DNA of 64,000 nt from an uncultured Bacteroidales bacterium (GTDB lineage: Bacteria > Bacteroidota > Bacteroidia > Bacteroidales > Muribaculaceae): contig CACXLJ010000009.1 in assembly GCA_902768435.1 (NCBI GenBank), positions 1-64,000 of the forward strand. Direction: 5' to 3'. The translations under genes were made by a program, and so were the position numbers. The notes under the pieces are model-generated. The model was given only the letters and a program-made list of their open reading frames with translations, was not told the DNA's origin and did not search any database. Positions 37,037-45,892 of this stretch are shown piece after piece; position 1 is the stretch's first letter, and every line of letters starts with the position of its first letter.

Positions 37037-37513
37037 ATGCCACGCAACGAAAACGAACTCAAAGGAGTGACCCTGCTCGGTAACCAGAACACCCGCTACG
37101 ACTACGGTTACAACCCGCAGGTGCTCGAGACATTCGACAACAAGCATTCCGAGAACGACTACCTCGTGACTCTGGATTGCCCCGAGTTCACCTCACTTTG
37201 CCCCAAGACTGGCCAGCCCGACTTCGGACACATCATCATCAGTTACATTCCGCGCGTGCGCATGGTCGAGAGCAAGAGCCTCAAACTCTACCTCTTCAGT
37301 TTCCGCAACCACGGCGACTTCCACGAAGACTGCGTGAACATCATCATGAAGGACCTCATTGCCCTCATGGACCCCAAATACATTGAGGTGAAAGGCCTCT
37401 TTAACCCACGAGGCGGTATCTCAATTTTGCCATTTGCCAACTATGGCGACGATGAACATCAGCAACTGGTGCAGCAAAGGCTACTTGCCAACTTCGACAA
37501 TCAAAAACGCTAA
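37037..37513 (+). CDS. queF: preQ0 reductase (NADPH-dependent 7-cyano-7-deazaguanine reductase)
   Basis: A 158-residue single-domain (type I) QueF that reduces the nitrile of preQ0 to the amine preQ1 for queuosine. The thioimide-forming Cys55 and catalytic Asp62 are in [15 protein letters not shown], and the family motif [20 protein letters not shown] is present. First of a compact operon with queC (10 nt later), queD and queE, so the full GTP-to-preQ1 branch apart from FolE is encoded here. Confidence 0.96.
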   Translation: MPRNENELKGVTLLGNQNTRYDYGYNPQVLETFDNKHSENDYLVTLDCPEFTSLCPKTGQPDFGHIIISYIPRVRMVESKSLKLYLFSFRNHGDFHEDCVNIIMKDLIALMDPKYIEVKGLFNPRGGISILPFANYGDDEHQQLVQQRLLANFDNQKR

Positions 37514-37523
37514 ACACACGATA

Positions 37524-38180
37524 ATGAAAGACGCCGTTATCATCATATCAGGTGGCATGGACTCGACCACCATGCTCTATGAGTACAAAGACGATATTGC
37601 ACTCGCCATCACCTTTGACTATGGCTCTACCCAGAACGGGCGCGAGCGCCAGTGTGCCATCACGCACTGCCAGCGACTGGGCATCAAGCACATCGTTGTG
37701 CGTCTCGACTTCATGCACCGCTACTTCAAGAGTGCCCTGCTCGAGAGTCCCGATGCCATTCCTGAAGGCAATTATGACGACGAGAACATGAAATCGACCG
37801 TGGTGCCCTTCCGCAACGGCATCATGCTCTCCATTGCCTGCGGCATAGCCGAGAGCAACGGCCTGAAGCGCGTGCTCATTGCCAACCATGCCGGCGACCA
37901 CTCCATCTACCCCGACTGCCGAGGCGAGTTTGTCGAGGCCATGTCGCTTGCCATGCAAGCGGGAACTTATGAGCATGTTGAGGTGTTTGCGCCTTACACC
38001 AATATATCCAAGGCCGACATCGCCCGCCACGGAAAGGCGCTGGGACTCGACTATGCCGAGACCTACTCATGCTACAAAGGCGGTGAGAAGCACTGCGGCA
38101 AGTGCGGCACCTGCCGCGAACGCCGCGCTGCCCTGCGCGAGGCCGGCATCATCGACACCACCCAATATTTAGACGACTAA
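37524..38180 (+). CDS. queC: 7-cyano-7-deazaguanine (preQ0) synthase
   Basis: A 218-residue ATP-dependent enzyme converting 7-carboxy-7-deazaguanine and ammonia to preQ0. An N-terminal PP-loop ATP site (IISGGMDSTTML, residues 6-17) and C-terminal zinc cysteines (CYKGGEKHCGKCGTC) are intact. ATG 37524 begins the protein right before the PP-loop strand; an upstream in-frame start overlaps queF and is rejected. Confidence 0.96.
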   Translation: MKDAVIIISGGMDSTTMLYEYKDDIALAITFDYGSTQNGRERQCAITHCQRLGIKHIVVRLDFMHRYFKSALLESPDAIPEGNYDDENMKSTVVPFRNGIMLSIACGIAESNGLKRVLIANHAGDHSIYPDCRGEFVEAMSLAMQAGTYEHVEVFAPYTNISKADIARHGKALGLDYAETYSCYKGGEKHCGKCGTCRERRAALREAGIIDTTQYLDD

Positions 38181-38195
38181 ACAACAACTGATAAT

Positions 38196-38549
38196 ATGTA
38201 TTACGTAAGGAAAACTCTCGAAATCTCATCGTGCCACCAGCTCTATCTCGACTATGAGAGCAAGTGTGAGAATCTGCACGGCCACAACTGGAAAATCAAT
38301 GTCTATTGTCGCGCCGAAGAGCTCGACAGCAACGGCATGGTGTGCGACTTCACCGAAATCAAGCGACTCATTCACGGCCGCATCGACCACCGAAACCTCA
38401 ACGAGGTGCTCGACTTCAACCCCACTGCCGAGAATGTGGCACGCTGGATTGTGGACACTGTGCCCAACTGCTACCGCGCCGATGTGTGGGAGTCGCGCGA
38501 CAACAAGGCAAGCTACATTGCCCCCGACGCTCCCCAGAACTTCGACTGA
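38196..38549 (+). CDS. queD: 6-carboxy-tetrahydropterin synthase
   Basis: A 117-residue PTPS-family enzyme making 6-carboxy-tetrahydropterin from dihydroneopterin triphosphate. Zinc ligands His14, His28 and His30 and catalytic Cys24 are visible in CHQLYLDY and CENLHGHNW. Second step of the deazaguanine pathway; 15 nt after queC and 8 nt before queE. Confidence 0.95.
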   Translation: MYYVRKTLEISSCHQLYLDYESKCENLHGHNWKINVYCRAEELDSNGMVCDFTEIKRLIHGRIDHRNLNEVLDFNPTAENVARWIVDTVPNCYRADVWESRDNKASYIAPDAPQNFD

Positions 38550-38557
38550 CAGGCCTG

Positions 38558-39142
38558 ATGTATAAGGTCAACGAAATATTCTACTCGCTGCAGGGCGAGG
38601 GTTTCAACACCGGCACAGCCAGCGTATTCGTCCGCTTGAGCGGCTGCAACCTGCGTTGTGCATTTTGCGACACTGCGCACCAGGATGGCACGCTCATGAC
38701 TGCCCGGCAAATCGTCGACGAGGTGATGCACTACCCCGCCCCGCTCATCGTGCTCACTGGCGGCGAGCCCTCACTCTTTATCGACGAAGAACTGATTACA
38801 GCACTCAAGTCCACGGGCAAACGAATCGCCATCGAGACCAACGGCACCCATCCCCTGCCCCACGGCATCGACTGGATTACCCTCTCGCCCAAGACCGACT
38901 TCGAAGGTGGCAACGAAGCGCCCTGCATCCTCGATCACTGCGACGAACTCAAGGTGGTGTATCTGGGTCAAGACTTGTCGCAATACGACCACATCAGTGC
39001 CTCGCACCGCTTCCTGCAGCCTTGTTACGTTGACGACGAGGCACAACGCCATCGCAATCTGCAGGCCTGCGTTCAGGCAGTGCTCGACAACCCGCAGTGG
39101 CGTCTCTCCCTCCAAACCCACCGCATCCTCGGCATCCGCTAA
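38558..39142 (+). CDS. queE: 7-carboxy-7-deazaguanine synthase (radical SAM)
   Basis: A 194-residue radical SAM enzyme performing the ring contraction to 7-carboxy-7-deazaguanine. The 4Fe-4S motif is CNLRCAFC (Cys30, Cys34, Cys37), preceded by the family start VNEIFYSLQGEGFNTG and followed by VLTGGEPSLF. ATG 38558 lies 8 nt after queD; the longer upstream frame covers queD and is not coding. Convergent with tatD. Confidence 0.95.
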   Translation: MYKVNEIFYSLQGEGFNTGTASVFVRLSGCNLRCAFCDTAHQDGTLMTARQIVDEVMHYPAPLIVLTGGEPSLFIDEELITALKSTGKRIAIETNGTHPLPHGIDWITLSPKTDFEGGNEAPCILDHCDELKVVYLGQDLSQYDHISASHRFLQPCYVDDEAQRHRNLQACVQAVLDNPQWRLSLQTHRILGIR

Positions 39143-39154
39143 AATAATTCCTGA

Positions 39155-39925
39155 TTACAATTCTATTTTGAACAGTTCCGTCACATTACGATCGGTGGTG
39201 TCAGACACCGCCTCGGGTGTCACGCCCAATTGGGCTGCCACAAAATCGCAGATGTGCGGAATGAAGGCGCTCTCGTTGCGCTTGCCGCGATGCGGCACCG
39301 GCGCCAGATAGGGCGAATCGGTCTCCAGCAAGAGTCGATCGAGTCCCACCACTGGCAATATCTCCTTCACAGCACTTTTCTTGAATGTGACAATGCCGTT
39401 CACCCCAAAGTAAAAGTCGCCTCGGCGGCGCACTGCCTCCACATCCTGCACCGTGCCCATGAAACTGTGAAACACTCCTCGTGGTAGCGGCCCGCCGAAG
39501 TTGTCGAGCACCCACAGGCACTCGTCGAGCCCGTCGCGGCAATGCAGAATGAAGGGGATATCCTTCTCTACGCACCAGTGCAGCTGCTCGTCGAGCGCCT
39601 CCACCTGCTGGTCACGCCAAGTCTTGTCCCAATACAGGTCAATGCCCACTTCGCCCACAGCCACCCACGGCTCGGCATCGAGCATCGCACGCATCTTGGC
39701 AAGCACCGAGGCAAATCCATCATTTACATCCTCGGGATGGAGCCCAATGGTGAGCGACACATAGTCGCCATAGGCATCGCGCACCGCCTTGAGGCGATTA
39801 AGCGACTCCAGGTTTTCGTTAGGCATGATGATGTGCCGCACACCCGCCTCGCGGGCACGCGCTATCATCTGGTCGCGGTCTTCATCGAACGCGTCGCAAT
39901 AGATGTGGCTATGCGAGTCAATCAT
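39155..39925 (-). CDS. TatD family metal-dependent hydrolase
   Basis: A 256-residue TIM-barrel DNase/hydrolase. Metal ligands: His5 and His7 in DSHSHIYCDAF, VGEVGIDLYWD (Glu), FILHCRD (His), VFHSFMG and LETDSPYLAPVPHRGKRNE. TatD proteins act as 3'-5' DNases or D-aminoacyl-tRNA or quality-control hydrolases; the role here is not resolved. Lies just downstream of the prenyl synthase with a 13-bp gap. Confidence 0.92.
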   Translation of the reverse strand: MIDSHSHIYCDAFDEDRDQMIARAREAGVRHIIMPNENLESLNRLKAVRDAYGDYVSLTIGLHPEDVNDGFASVLAKMRAMLDAEPWVAVGEVGIDLYWDKTWRDQQVEALDEQLHWCVEKDIPFILHCRDGLDECLWVLDNFGGPLPRGVFHSFMGTVQDVEAVRRRGDFYFGVNGIVTFKKSAVKEILPVVGLDRLLLETDSPYLAPVPHRGKRNESAFIPHICDFVAAQLGVTPEAVSDTTDRNVTELFKIEL

Positions 39926-39938
39926 GCGCCGTTTTTTT

Positions 39939-40913
39939 TTACTTGTTGCGTTTCACCAGCGAGGCAGCTAGTGCGCCAAACGATTCATGCGCTTCGGCAC
40001 TCAATTCTATAGTTTCGAGCACCGAAAGTGCCTTTTGCGTGTATTCTTCAATCGCCTTGTCGGCAATCTCGCGCAGGCCAAGTTCCTCATAGATGCGAGT
40101 CACAGCAGGCACTTTTTCCTGCTTCATGGCATAGCTGTCGGTGTACCAGCGGCGCAAGCGGCCCGCCTGTTCCTCGTTGGCAAGCTTGAAGGCATTCACC
40201 ATCAGGTAGGTCTTCTTGTTGTTCATGATGTCGCCGCCTATCTCCTTGCCAAAGGTAGCTTCGTCGCCCCACACATCGAGCACATCGTCCTGCAGCTGGA
40301 AACCGATGCCCAGATTCTCACCCACCTCGTAGAACGCCTGAGCCGTCTTCTCGTCGGCTCCGCCTATGATGGCCCCCAGTTTGCAGGCACAGCCCAGCAA
40401 CACCGAAGTCTTGAGGCGAATCATATTGATGTATTCTTCCACGCTCACCTCGCGGCGGTGCTCATAGTCCATGTCATATTGCTGGCCCTCATAGACCTCA
40501 ATGGCAGTGGCATGAAACAGCTCGTTCACGGCAGCCAAGTGCTCGGTTGGCACCTGACACATGTACTGCGACGCCATGGTGAGCATCGTGTCGCCACTCA
40601 AGATGGCCACATTCGAGTTCCAGCGGCGGTGCACGGTAGCCTGTCCGCGGCGCACATCGGCGTTGTCCATCACATCGTCGTGCAACAGTGTGAAGTTGTG
40701 AAACAGTTCCAGGCCCACAGCCGCCTTCAATGCCTGTTGCACATCGCCACCCACGGCATCGCATGCCATGAGCACCAGCACAGGCCTGATGCGCTTACCG
40801 CCCAGCGCCATTGTGTAGGAAATGGGTTCATACAAGTTAGAGGGTGTTTGGGGATAAGGAATGGCCTTGATTTCCTTGTTCACTATCTCGAGATACTCGT
40901 TAAAAGTCTTCAT
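39939..40913 (-). CDS. Polyprenyl (isoprenyl) diphosphate synthase
   Basis: A 324-residue all-helical trans-prenyltransferase. The first aspartate-rich motif is HDDVMDNADVRRG (Asp79, Asp80, Asp83), the second is QLQDDVLDVWGD (Asp209, Asp210, Asp213), and GGKRIRP is near residue 38. Phe74 lies five residues before the first Asp, a position where an aromatic residue usually restricts product length to C15-C20; the product (farnesyl, geranylgeranyl or longer) is therefore open. It would feed quinone or undecaprenol synthesis. ATG 40913 is used. It overlaps nothing but sits 16 nt from the lipoprotein gene upstream. Confidence 0.93.
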   Translation of the reverse strand: MKTFNEYLEIVNKEIKAIPYPQTPSNLYEPISYTMALGGKRIRPVLVLMACDAVGGDVQQALKAAVGLELFHNFTLLHDDVMDNADVRRGQATVHRRWNSNVAILSGDTMLTMASQYMCQVPTEHLAAVNELFHATAIEVYEGQQYDMDYEHRREVSVEEYINMIRLKTSVLLGCACKLGAIIGGADEKTAQAFYEVGENLGIGFQLQDDVLDVWGDEATFGKEIGGDIMNNKKTYLMVNAFKLANEEQAGRLRRWYTDSYAMKQEKVPAVTRIYEELGLREIADKAIEEYTQKALSVLETIELSAEAHESFGALAASLVKRNK

Positions 40914-40929
40914 ATCGTTATGCTTTATA

Positions 40930-41577
40930 TCAGTTGTTGACACCTTGTTTATATATAGCCTCGAAACGCTTCAGTTCCTCGGGCGTGTAAATCTCGCTCA
41001 GCGCGTCCACCTGCTGCTTGATGAGCTGCTGGTCGGCACCCGGTTGCTTGGCATCGTCGAGCAGAGCGGCAGCAAGGTCCTCGGGAGTCGACGAGGCGGC
41101 ATATACCCGCATCTGCTTAGCCACGCCCAGGTCTTTCACCATTGCCTCGATGCGTGCGTCCCAGTCGGCCGATACATCGGACCGATTCAGTTCCTGCGCC
41201 AGCACATGGAACAGTTGCACACGGCCCCGCGCCGTTTCGCGGTCGAGCGAACCATCGAGCAACCCGTCGACTATGGGTTGCGCCGTGCGTTTTGCCAAGT
41301 CCTCGCCTTCGAGCGAGAGCAGCATGGCGGCACAGGCTATGGTGTCGTTGCCATGCTCCTCGACGGCAGCAAGAAATGCCTCGTTGAAGTCGGCAAGCGC
41401 CCCGTCGCCATTGATGCTGTCGAGCGCAGCCTTATAGGCGCTGTCGGCCTGTGCAATGCCTGCGCTCCATGAGTCCACAAAGTCGGCGGCGGCTTTGCGG
41501 CCACGCTCCTGCGCCTGCTTGTCGGCACACGATGCCATCACAAGACCCACTAGCGCAATGATCAGTAACTTTTTCAT
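40930..41577 (-). CDS. Lipoprotein of unknown function
   Basis: A 215-residue protein with a type II signal peptide (lipobox VMASC, Cys17). The mature part is helical, acidic and Ala-rich (AADFVDSWSAGIAQADSAYK, FNEAFLAAVEEHGNDTIA, EIYTPEELKRFEAIY). The phrase FNEAF...H also occurs as FDEAFMNHLRKH in the small lipoprotein just upstream, so the two may share origin or partner. Family not recognised. Confidence 0.75.
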   Translation of the reverse strand: MKKLLIIALVGLVMASCADKQAQERGRKAAADFVDSWSAGIAQADSAYKAALDSINGDGALADFNEAFLAAVEEHGNDTIACAAMLLSLEGEDLAKRTAQPIVDGLLDGSLDRETARGRVQLFHVLAQELNRSDVSADWDARIEAMVKDLGVAKQMRVYAASSTPEDLAAALLDDAKQPGADQQLIKQQVDALSEIYTPEELKRFEAIYKQGVNN

Positions 41578-41619
41578 CAGTTATCAAGTTTTATCGTTAT
41601 TATCGAGCAATGTCAATCT

Positions 41620-41931
41620 CTATTTGCCGCCTCTGAGCGCCTTGGCAAGTTCGGGGCGGTGTTTTCGCAAGTGGTTCATAAACGCCTCGTCGAAGTCTTG
41701 CGCTGCTATACTGTCGTCCTTCAGCAAGTACTGGCTGCGCAGTCCAGCGGCCTCGACCAGTGCCTGCTGTATGGCAAAGGTATCGGCCAATTCTATCGCT
41801 TCCACATTCTTGGCCGCCTTCACTGCACGCTGCTTAGCCTGCTGGCTGAGTGGCGATGTAGCTCGACCGCCACAGCCTGCAACCATGCCGAGCAGAACCA
41901 ACACTGCTATTTTGCCATATCTCTTTTTCAT
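41620..41931 (-). CDS. Small lipoprotein of unknown function
   Basis: A 103-residue protein with lipobox GMVAGC (Cys16), followed by a helical, Ala- and Glu-rich region (QAKQRAVKAAKNVEAIELAD) and FDEAFMNHLRKHRPE. It resembles the C-terminal half of the neighbouring lipoprotein in layout. ATG 41931 is chosen because it begins the signal peptide; a longer in-frame start lacks one. First of a probable operon with the lipoprotein, prenyl synthase and tatD genes. Confidence 0.7.
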   Translation of the reverse strand: MKKRYGKIAVLVLLGMVAGCGGRATSPLSQQAKQRAVKAAKNVEAIELADTFAIQQALVEAAGLRSQYLLKDDSIAAQDFDEAFMNHLRKHRPELAKALRGGK

Positions 41932-42118
41932 TTTTACAGGTATATTTATATTACTCACAAAATTACAAATAATATCACTGCAATGCAACACCTTGCGCCC
42001 CGAAAACACTGCGCCGCACTCACTCTTGTTGACAAGATGTTTCAATAAATTTTTCTCGCAAAATAATTAAAAAATATTAAATTTCAGATATTATTTATCG
42101 TTTTTCGATAATTCGTAT

Positions 42119-42126
42119 TATCTTTG
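42119..42126 (+). promoter_or_regulatory. -7 box for the DUF2975/HTH pair
   Basis: TATCTTTG, 45 nt before the ATG at 42171, in a very AT-rich spacer. No clear -33 TTTG. Confidence 0.45.
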
Positions 42127-42170
42127 CAGCAGAAATTAATCAACGCATATAAACATTAAAACTTGAAACA

Positions 42171-42641
42171 ATGGAAAAGAAATCGATCAAAGCCCTGAAG
42201 ATTGTGAGCACCCTCACGCTTATCTTCATCATTGCCGGAATTGTGCTCTATGGCATCCAGACCTATTTTGTGTTTGCTGAAGATGGCATCAAGCTGAACT
42301 CACACCATGGTGGCTTCAAACTCGCCTGGTTCATTGCCGACCGCCTGCTCATTCTCATCACCGCTGGTTTGCTCATTGCTTTTGCAAAGAACATTCTCAA
42401 GTCGATCAAGAGCGGCGAGATCTTCAACCGCTGCAATGTGAAAATCCTGTTTGCACTGGTCATTGTGCTGCCATTAAACACCTTTGTGGGCGACAATGTG
42501 TCGACGATATGCTTTGCTGAGGACGAATGCTCCTTAATTATCACCGACAACCCCTTCATCTACACAGCCGTCACACTGCTCGTGGCTCTCCTCTACAAGC
42601 TTGCCTACGACACTGCCGAAGAACAAAAACTCACCGTCTAA
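42171..42641 (+). CDS. DUF2975 membrane protein
   Basis: A 156-residue inner-membrane protein with four helices (about 12-34, 52-72, 90-106, 125-145) and the DUF2975 pattern: a loop SIKSGEIFNRCNVK after helix 2 and a short C-terminal tail. Across Firmicutes and Bacteroidetes such proteins are encoded next to a small Cro/CI regulator, as here (12 nt downstream), and the two probably form a membrane-linked regulatory pair. The signal is unknown. Confidence 0.85.
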   Translation: MEKKSIKALKIVSTLTLIFIIAGIVLYGIQTYFVFAEDGIKLNSHHGGFKLAWFIADRLLILITAGLLIAFAKNILKSIKSGEIFNRCNVKILFALVIVLPLNTFVGDNVSTICFAEDECSLIITDNPFIYTAVTLLVALLYKLAYDTAEEQKLTV

Positions 42642-42653
42642 ATTCTGTGCCTT

Positions 42654-42860
42654 ATGATTATCGTAAATCTTGATGTGATGATGGCCAAGCGCAAAATCTC
42701 GCTCAACGAACTCAGCGAGCAAGTAGGCATCACCATCGCCAACCTTTCCATTCTCAAGACCGGCAAAGCCAAGGCCGTGCGTTTCTCCACGCTCGACGCC
42801 ATTTGCCGTGTGCTCGACTGCACCCCAGGCGACATACTCGAGTATCGCAACGAAGAATAA
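42654..42860 (+). CDS. Small Cro/CI-type helix-turn-helix regulator
   Basis: A 68-residue single-domain regulator of the YozG-like XRE group: MMAKRKISLNELSEQVGITI, recognition helix ANLSILKTGKAKAVRFSTLD, then the typical LDCTPGDILEYR ending. It follows the DUF2975 gene by 12 nt and is presumably co-expressed. It may autoregulate the pair; no operator was identified. Confidence 0.9.
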   Translation: MIIVNLDVMMAKRKISLNELSEQVGITIANLSILKTGKAKAVRFSTLDAICRVLDCTPGDILEYRNEE

Positions 42861-42888
42861 TAACTAGCAACAATAAAACGCAATACAA

Positions 42889-43644
42889 ATGGACTTCAAA
42901 CAAATATTAACGATTTTGGCATATCTTTTATTGCCACTGCTCGTGCTGGCACAAGAGACCAGCCAAACCGACACGACGCAAGTGATTAATGAGCCTACCA
43001 CGTTGGCGTCGGGTTGTTCTGAGCCTGAAAAGCATTTTCAGATTTTCTTGAGCGACCTCTATATAGGTTGGGGCGGCAATAGCAACGACAACATCGATGT
43101 CCTCAAGAAGAAGCACACCGAGCTGGGTGTTCTCAACCTCGTGGCATTGGGCTACAACTTCAACCAGCACCGCACAATGGTATCGGCGGGCATCGGCTTC
43201 AACTGGACAGGCTACAGCCTCAAGAAACCAGGGCAATGGACCATGAGCAACGATGGTGTGGTGGGAGTCATCTCGCTGCCAGAACCCTACAAGAAACACC
43301 GTGCCGCGCTGCTGGTGAGATCGATGCAGTTCCCCATCATGATTCACCACAACCTGGGCAATCACTTCAACATTGCCGCAGGACCTGTGCTCAACTGGAA
43401 CTTCTATGCCAGCATGTCGAATGCCCATAGCGTGGACAATGACGACTACACCACATCCACCCACGGGCTGCACCAGCGCAAGTTCTCGGTCGACGGCATC
43501 GTGAGGCTCACATACCGCGGTGTGGGCGCATTCCTGCGATATTCGCCCCAGTCACTGTTCAAGAGTGGCTACGGCCCCGACATCAAGAATCGCTGGACCT
43601 TGGGCCTCATCATCAGCGGCCTCAACTTTGGCATCAAGAAATAG
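42889..43644 (+). CDS. Outer-membrane beta-barrel protein
   Basis: A 251-residue exported protein. The signal peptide ends near LVLAQ (residue 22). It has alternating amphipathic strands (LGVLNLVALGYNF, RTMVSAGIGFNWTGYSL, NIAAGPVLNWNFYASM, VGAFLRYSPQSLF, WTLGLIISGLNFGIK) and ends in an aromatic/basic strand, as in PorT/OMP_b-brl families. No ligand is known. It follows the HTH gene by 28 nt and may be the operon's target gene. A 9-nt repeat and a terminator follow. Confidence 0.78.
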   Translation: MDFKQILTILAYLLLPLLVLAQETSQTDTTQVINEPTTLASGCSEPEKHFQIFLSDLYIGWGGNSNDNIDVLKKKHTELGVLNLVALGYNFNQHRTMVSAGIGFNWTGYSLKKPGQWTMSNDGVVGVISLPEPYKKHRAALLVRSMQFPIMIHHNLGNHFNIAAGPVLNWNFYASMSNAHSVDNDDYTTSTHGLHQRKFSVDGIVRLTYRGVGAFLRYSPQSLFKSGYGPDIKNRWTLGLIISGLNFGIKK

Positions 43645-43669
43645 CTTTTTTCCCAGCCCCCTAAATAAA

Positions 43670-43714
43670 CTAGAATAACTAGAACCTCTAGAATATCTAG
43701 AAAGGCTAGAAAAT
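43670..43714. repeat. Phased 9-nt tandem repeat with CTAG core
   Basis: Five units, each CTAGA plus four bases (ATAA, ACCT, ATAT, AAGG, AAAT), at 43670, 43679, 43688, 43697 and 43706, exactly 9 nt apart. Located between convergent genes, just before the terminator at 43725. Confidence 0.92.
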
Positions 43715-43724
43715 ATATCCAAGA

Positions 43725-43767
43725 AAAAGCCCTCGCGCCATATTACAGCGTCGAGGGCTTCCTTTTA
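43725..43767. terminator. Bidirectional rho-independent terminator
   Basis: AAGCCCTCG pairs with CGAGGGCTT around a 16-nt loop. T-rich stretches follow on both strands, so it can end both the beta-barrel gene (+) and the aquaporin gene (-). Confidence 0.8.
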
Positions 43768-43813
43768 TTTGCTTGAATCGCCTTGAGGGCGATTGTTCAG
43801 CAGGAGATTATCC

Positions 43814-44506
43814 TCACTTCTCGCACTTGTCGCAAGGCTCGATAATCTTCCACACGCAAGCAGCCAGAGCGCCGCCCACAAATGGGCCAACGATGAATAC
43901 CCACAGGTCGCTCAGGGCCTTGCCGCCTTCAAACAGGGCGGGACCAATCGAGCGTGCAGGGTTCACTGAGGTGCCAGTGTAGTGAATGCCTACCAGGTGG
44001 ATGAGAATGAGCGACAGACCGATAGCAAGACCGGCGAAATTGTTGGTAGCGCCATTGGTCTTGGCGGTAGCACCGAGCACTACGAGCACAAAGAGCATGG
44101 TGAGCACAATTTCAACCACAAGGCCCAGCATAGTGCCATTAGCAGCATCGGGGCATGCGTTAGCGCCTGTGTGGGTGCCTTGGGCCAAGTCGGGAGCCAT
44201 TGAAACAATTGCATACAGCACAGCTGCTGCCAAGATGGCGCCAATCACCTGGAACACCATGTACATGCAAGCGTCCTTAGCGTTCATGCGCTTGCTCAGC
44301 CAGCAACCCAGCGTGATGGCGGGATTGATGTGGCAACCACTGATGCCGCCAATGGTGTAAGCCATAGCAACCACAGCGAGACCGAAAGCGAAGGCTGTAC
44401 CTACAACCGATGCGGTGTCAGAGCCACAATTCAGGCTCACGGCTGTTGCGCATCCAAGGAATGTGAGAACAAATGTTCCTACTAATTCAGCTAAATACTT
44501 TTTCAT
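43814..44506 (-). CDS. Aquaporin (MIP family channel)
   Basis: A 230-residue six-helix channel with both half-membrane NPA motifs: HINPAIT (61-63) and SVNPARS near residue 181. The Arg after the second NPA and GHI/YTGTS context are those of AqpZ-like water channels. N-terminal KKYLAELVGTFVLTFLGC is also diagnostic. It passes water and possibly small solutes through the inner membrane. ATG 44506 is used; an upstream ATG adds nine polar residues. Confidence 0.95.
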   Translation of the reverse strand: MKKYLAELVGTFVLTFLGCATAVSLNCGSDTASVVGTAFAFGLAVVAMAYTIGGISGCHINPAITLGCWLSKRMNAKDACMYMVFQVIGAILAAAVLYAIVSMAPDLAQGTHTGANACPDAANGTMLGLVVEIVLTMLFVLVVLGATAKTNGATNNFAGLAIGLSLILIHLVGIHYTGTSVNPARSIGPALFEGGKALSDLWVFIVGPFVGGALAACVWKIIEPCDKCEK

Positions 44507-44639
44507 AAGCTTTATAAATTTAGAATTTGACAAATAAAAGTTCTTTCAATTCACAAATTTAAAGAAAAAATGCAACGCGAGCAATATTTTCGTCAAAAAA
44601 AGCCTTCTTTTTAAGATTGCAGCATGCAAGGCTAGCTCA

Positions 44640-45662
44640 TCAATGCATGAGTTCGCCTATGCTTGTGGTGAGGTTCACCATGAAAGTGGTGGCACCCGTG
44701 TGAGGCTGCGCAAAAGCCAGACCTAAACCGAAGGCTCGCACGCGCAGGCCTGCGCACAACGAGATGCCCGACAAGAAGTTGCGCTGATAGGTCGACATGT
44801 CGGTACGCACCTTGTGGTTGTAACCCAGACCCACATAAATCTTGTCGGTAGGCAGCACCTCGATGCCAAACACCAGGTGGCGCAACAGGTTGGCGCCAAA
44901 CTTGTCTCGCTTCACCAGAGGCGAGTTCGGGTTATTCTTGTCAGCTATCTTGTAATAGGGCAAATGCCAATAGCGCAGGTTGTAGGCCGTGAGCGAGAAG
45001 CGAATGGGCGCGCTCTTGAGCATCTTGGAGATACCCACCTGCACATCCCAGGGCACATTGTCGGTGCGGTCGTTAAACTTCTTCACCTGGCCACCCAAGT
45101 TCTTCAACACCAGCGAGAGCGACAGTTCGTTGTCGGGATTGTAGTAGTTCACACCCAGGTCGACCGTGATGGCGCCCGCCGAGTATTCCTCATACTTCGA
45201 GTAGAGATATTTGAGCGTGATACCGCCGCGCAGGTTGTCGGTGATGTCGTGGCTATAGGTCACATTAAAGTTGATGTCACTCGCATTGAAGGTGCCCGTG
45301 CTCACGCCGTTGATGTCGGTCCCCTCAAAACTGCCATAGCCATAATACTGCAAACCCACGGCAATGGCACTGTGCTCGGTGAGTCCCTGGCCATAGCGAC
45401 CGCCCATGAAGTTGGTCGAACCAATGTATTTCATGTAGTTCAACCCCACCTGATGGTCGATTTCAGGACCCAGCAAAGCAGGATTCTGCTCCACCAGATT
45501 GATGTCGTCGTCAATTACGGTGATATTGTGACCACCCAGACCATAAACATGGGTCGATGGCGTGATATTGAGAAACTGGTAAGCGTTAGTCGTCTCTTCG
45601 GCATGCGCCAACATGCCGCCAAGCGCCACAAGAGCCGCCGTGGCTATATGTCGATATTTCAT
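44640..45662 (-). CDS. porQ: Type IX secretion system protein PorQ
   Basis: A 340-residue outer-membrane protein of the PorQ/FadL-like family. The signal peptide (ending LAHAE) is followed by the family opening YQFLNITPSTHVYGLGGHNI and INLVEQNPALLGPE, then a beta-barrel with strands such as AIAVGLQYYGYGSF and GITLKYLYSKYEEY. PorQ belongs to the PorV/PorQ shuttle group of the T9SS. No other por genes lie in the window, and none of the exported proteins here shows a T9SS C-terminal signal. Start 45662 or 45671 (three residues longer). Confidence 0.85.
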   Translation of the reverse strand: MKYRHIATAALVALGGMLAHAEETTNAYQFLNITPSTHVYGLGGHNITVIDDDINLVEQNPALLGPEIDHQVGLNYMKYIGSTNFMGGRYGQGLTEHSAIAVGLQYYGYGSFEGTDINGVSTGTFNASDINFNVTYSHDITDNLRGGITLKYLYSKYEEYSAGAITVDLGVNYYNPDNELSLSLVLKNLGGQVKKFNDRTDNVPWDVQVGISKMLKSAPIRFSLTAYNLRYWHLPYYKIADKNNPNSPLVKRDKFGANLLRHLVFGIEVLPTDKIYVGLGYNHKVRTDMSTYQRNFLSGISLCAGLRVRAFGLGLAFAQPHTGATTFMVNLTTSIGELMH

Positions 45663-45823
45663 GCTTTTCATCGCGATGTTTTCTTTTCTTTCCTTTATAA
45701 CGCAAAAAAACGCATTATAGTATATTTGTTTAAATATTTTTTACAACAAGTCTGTTTAACAGGGGCATGTGTAAAAAAAAATGAAACATTATTAATCATT
45801 TTCAAATTCGGTGGGGCAAGGCA

Positions 45824-45853
45824 TTGCAATTTGCAAATTCACCATTATATTTG
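45824..45853 (+). promoter_or_regulatory. Promoter for the TonB-C protein at 45893
   Basis: TTG (45824-45826), 19 nt, TATATTTG (45846-45853), 39 nt before the ATG. Confidence 0.6.
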
Positions 45854-45892
45854 CATTGGTTTTTGAAACCACACAACTAAAACCAATAACAT

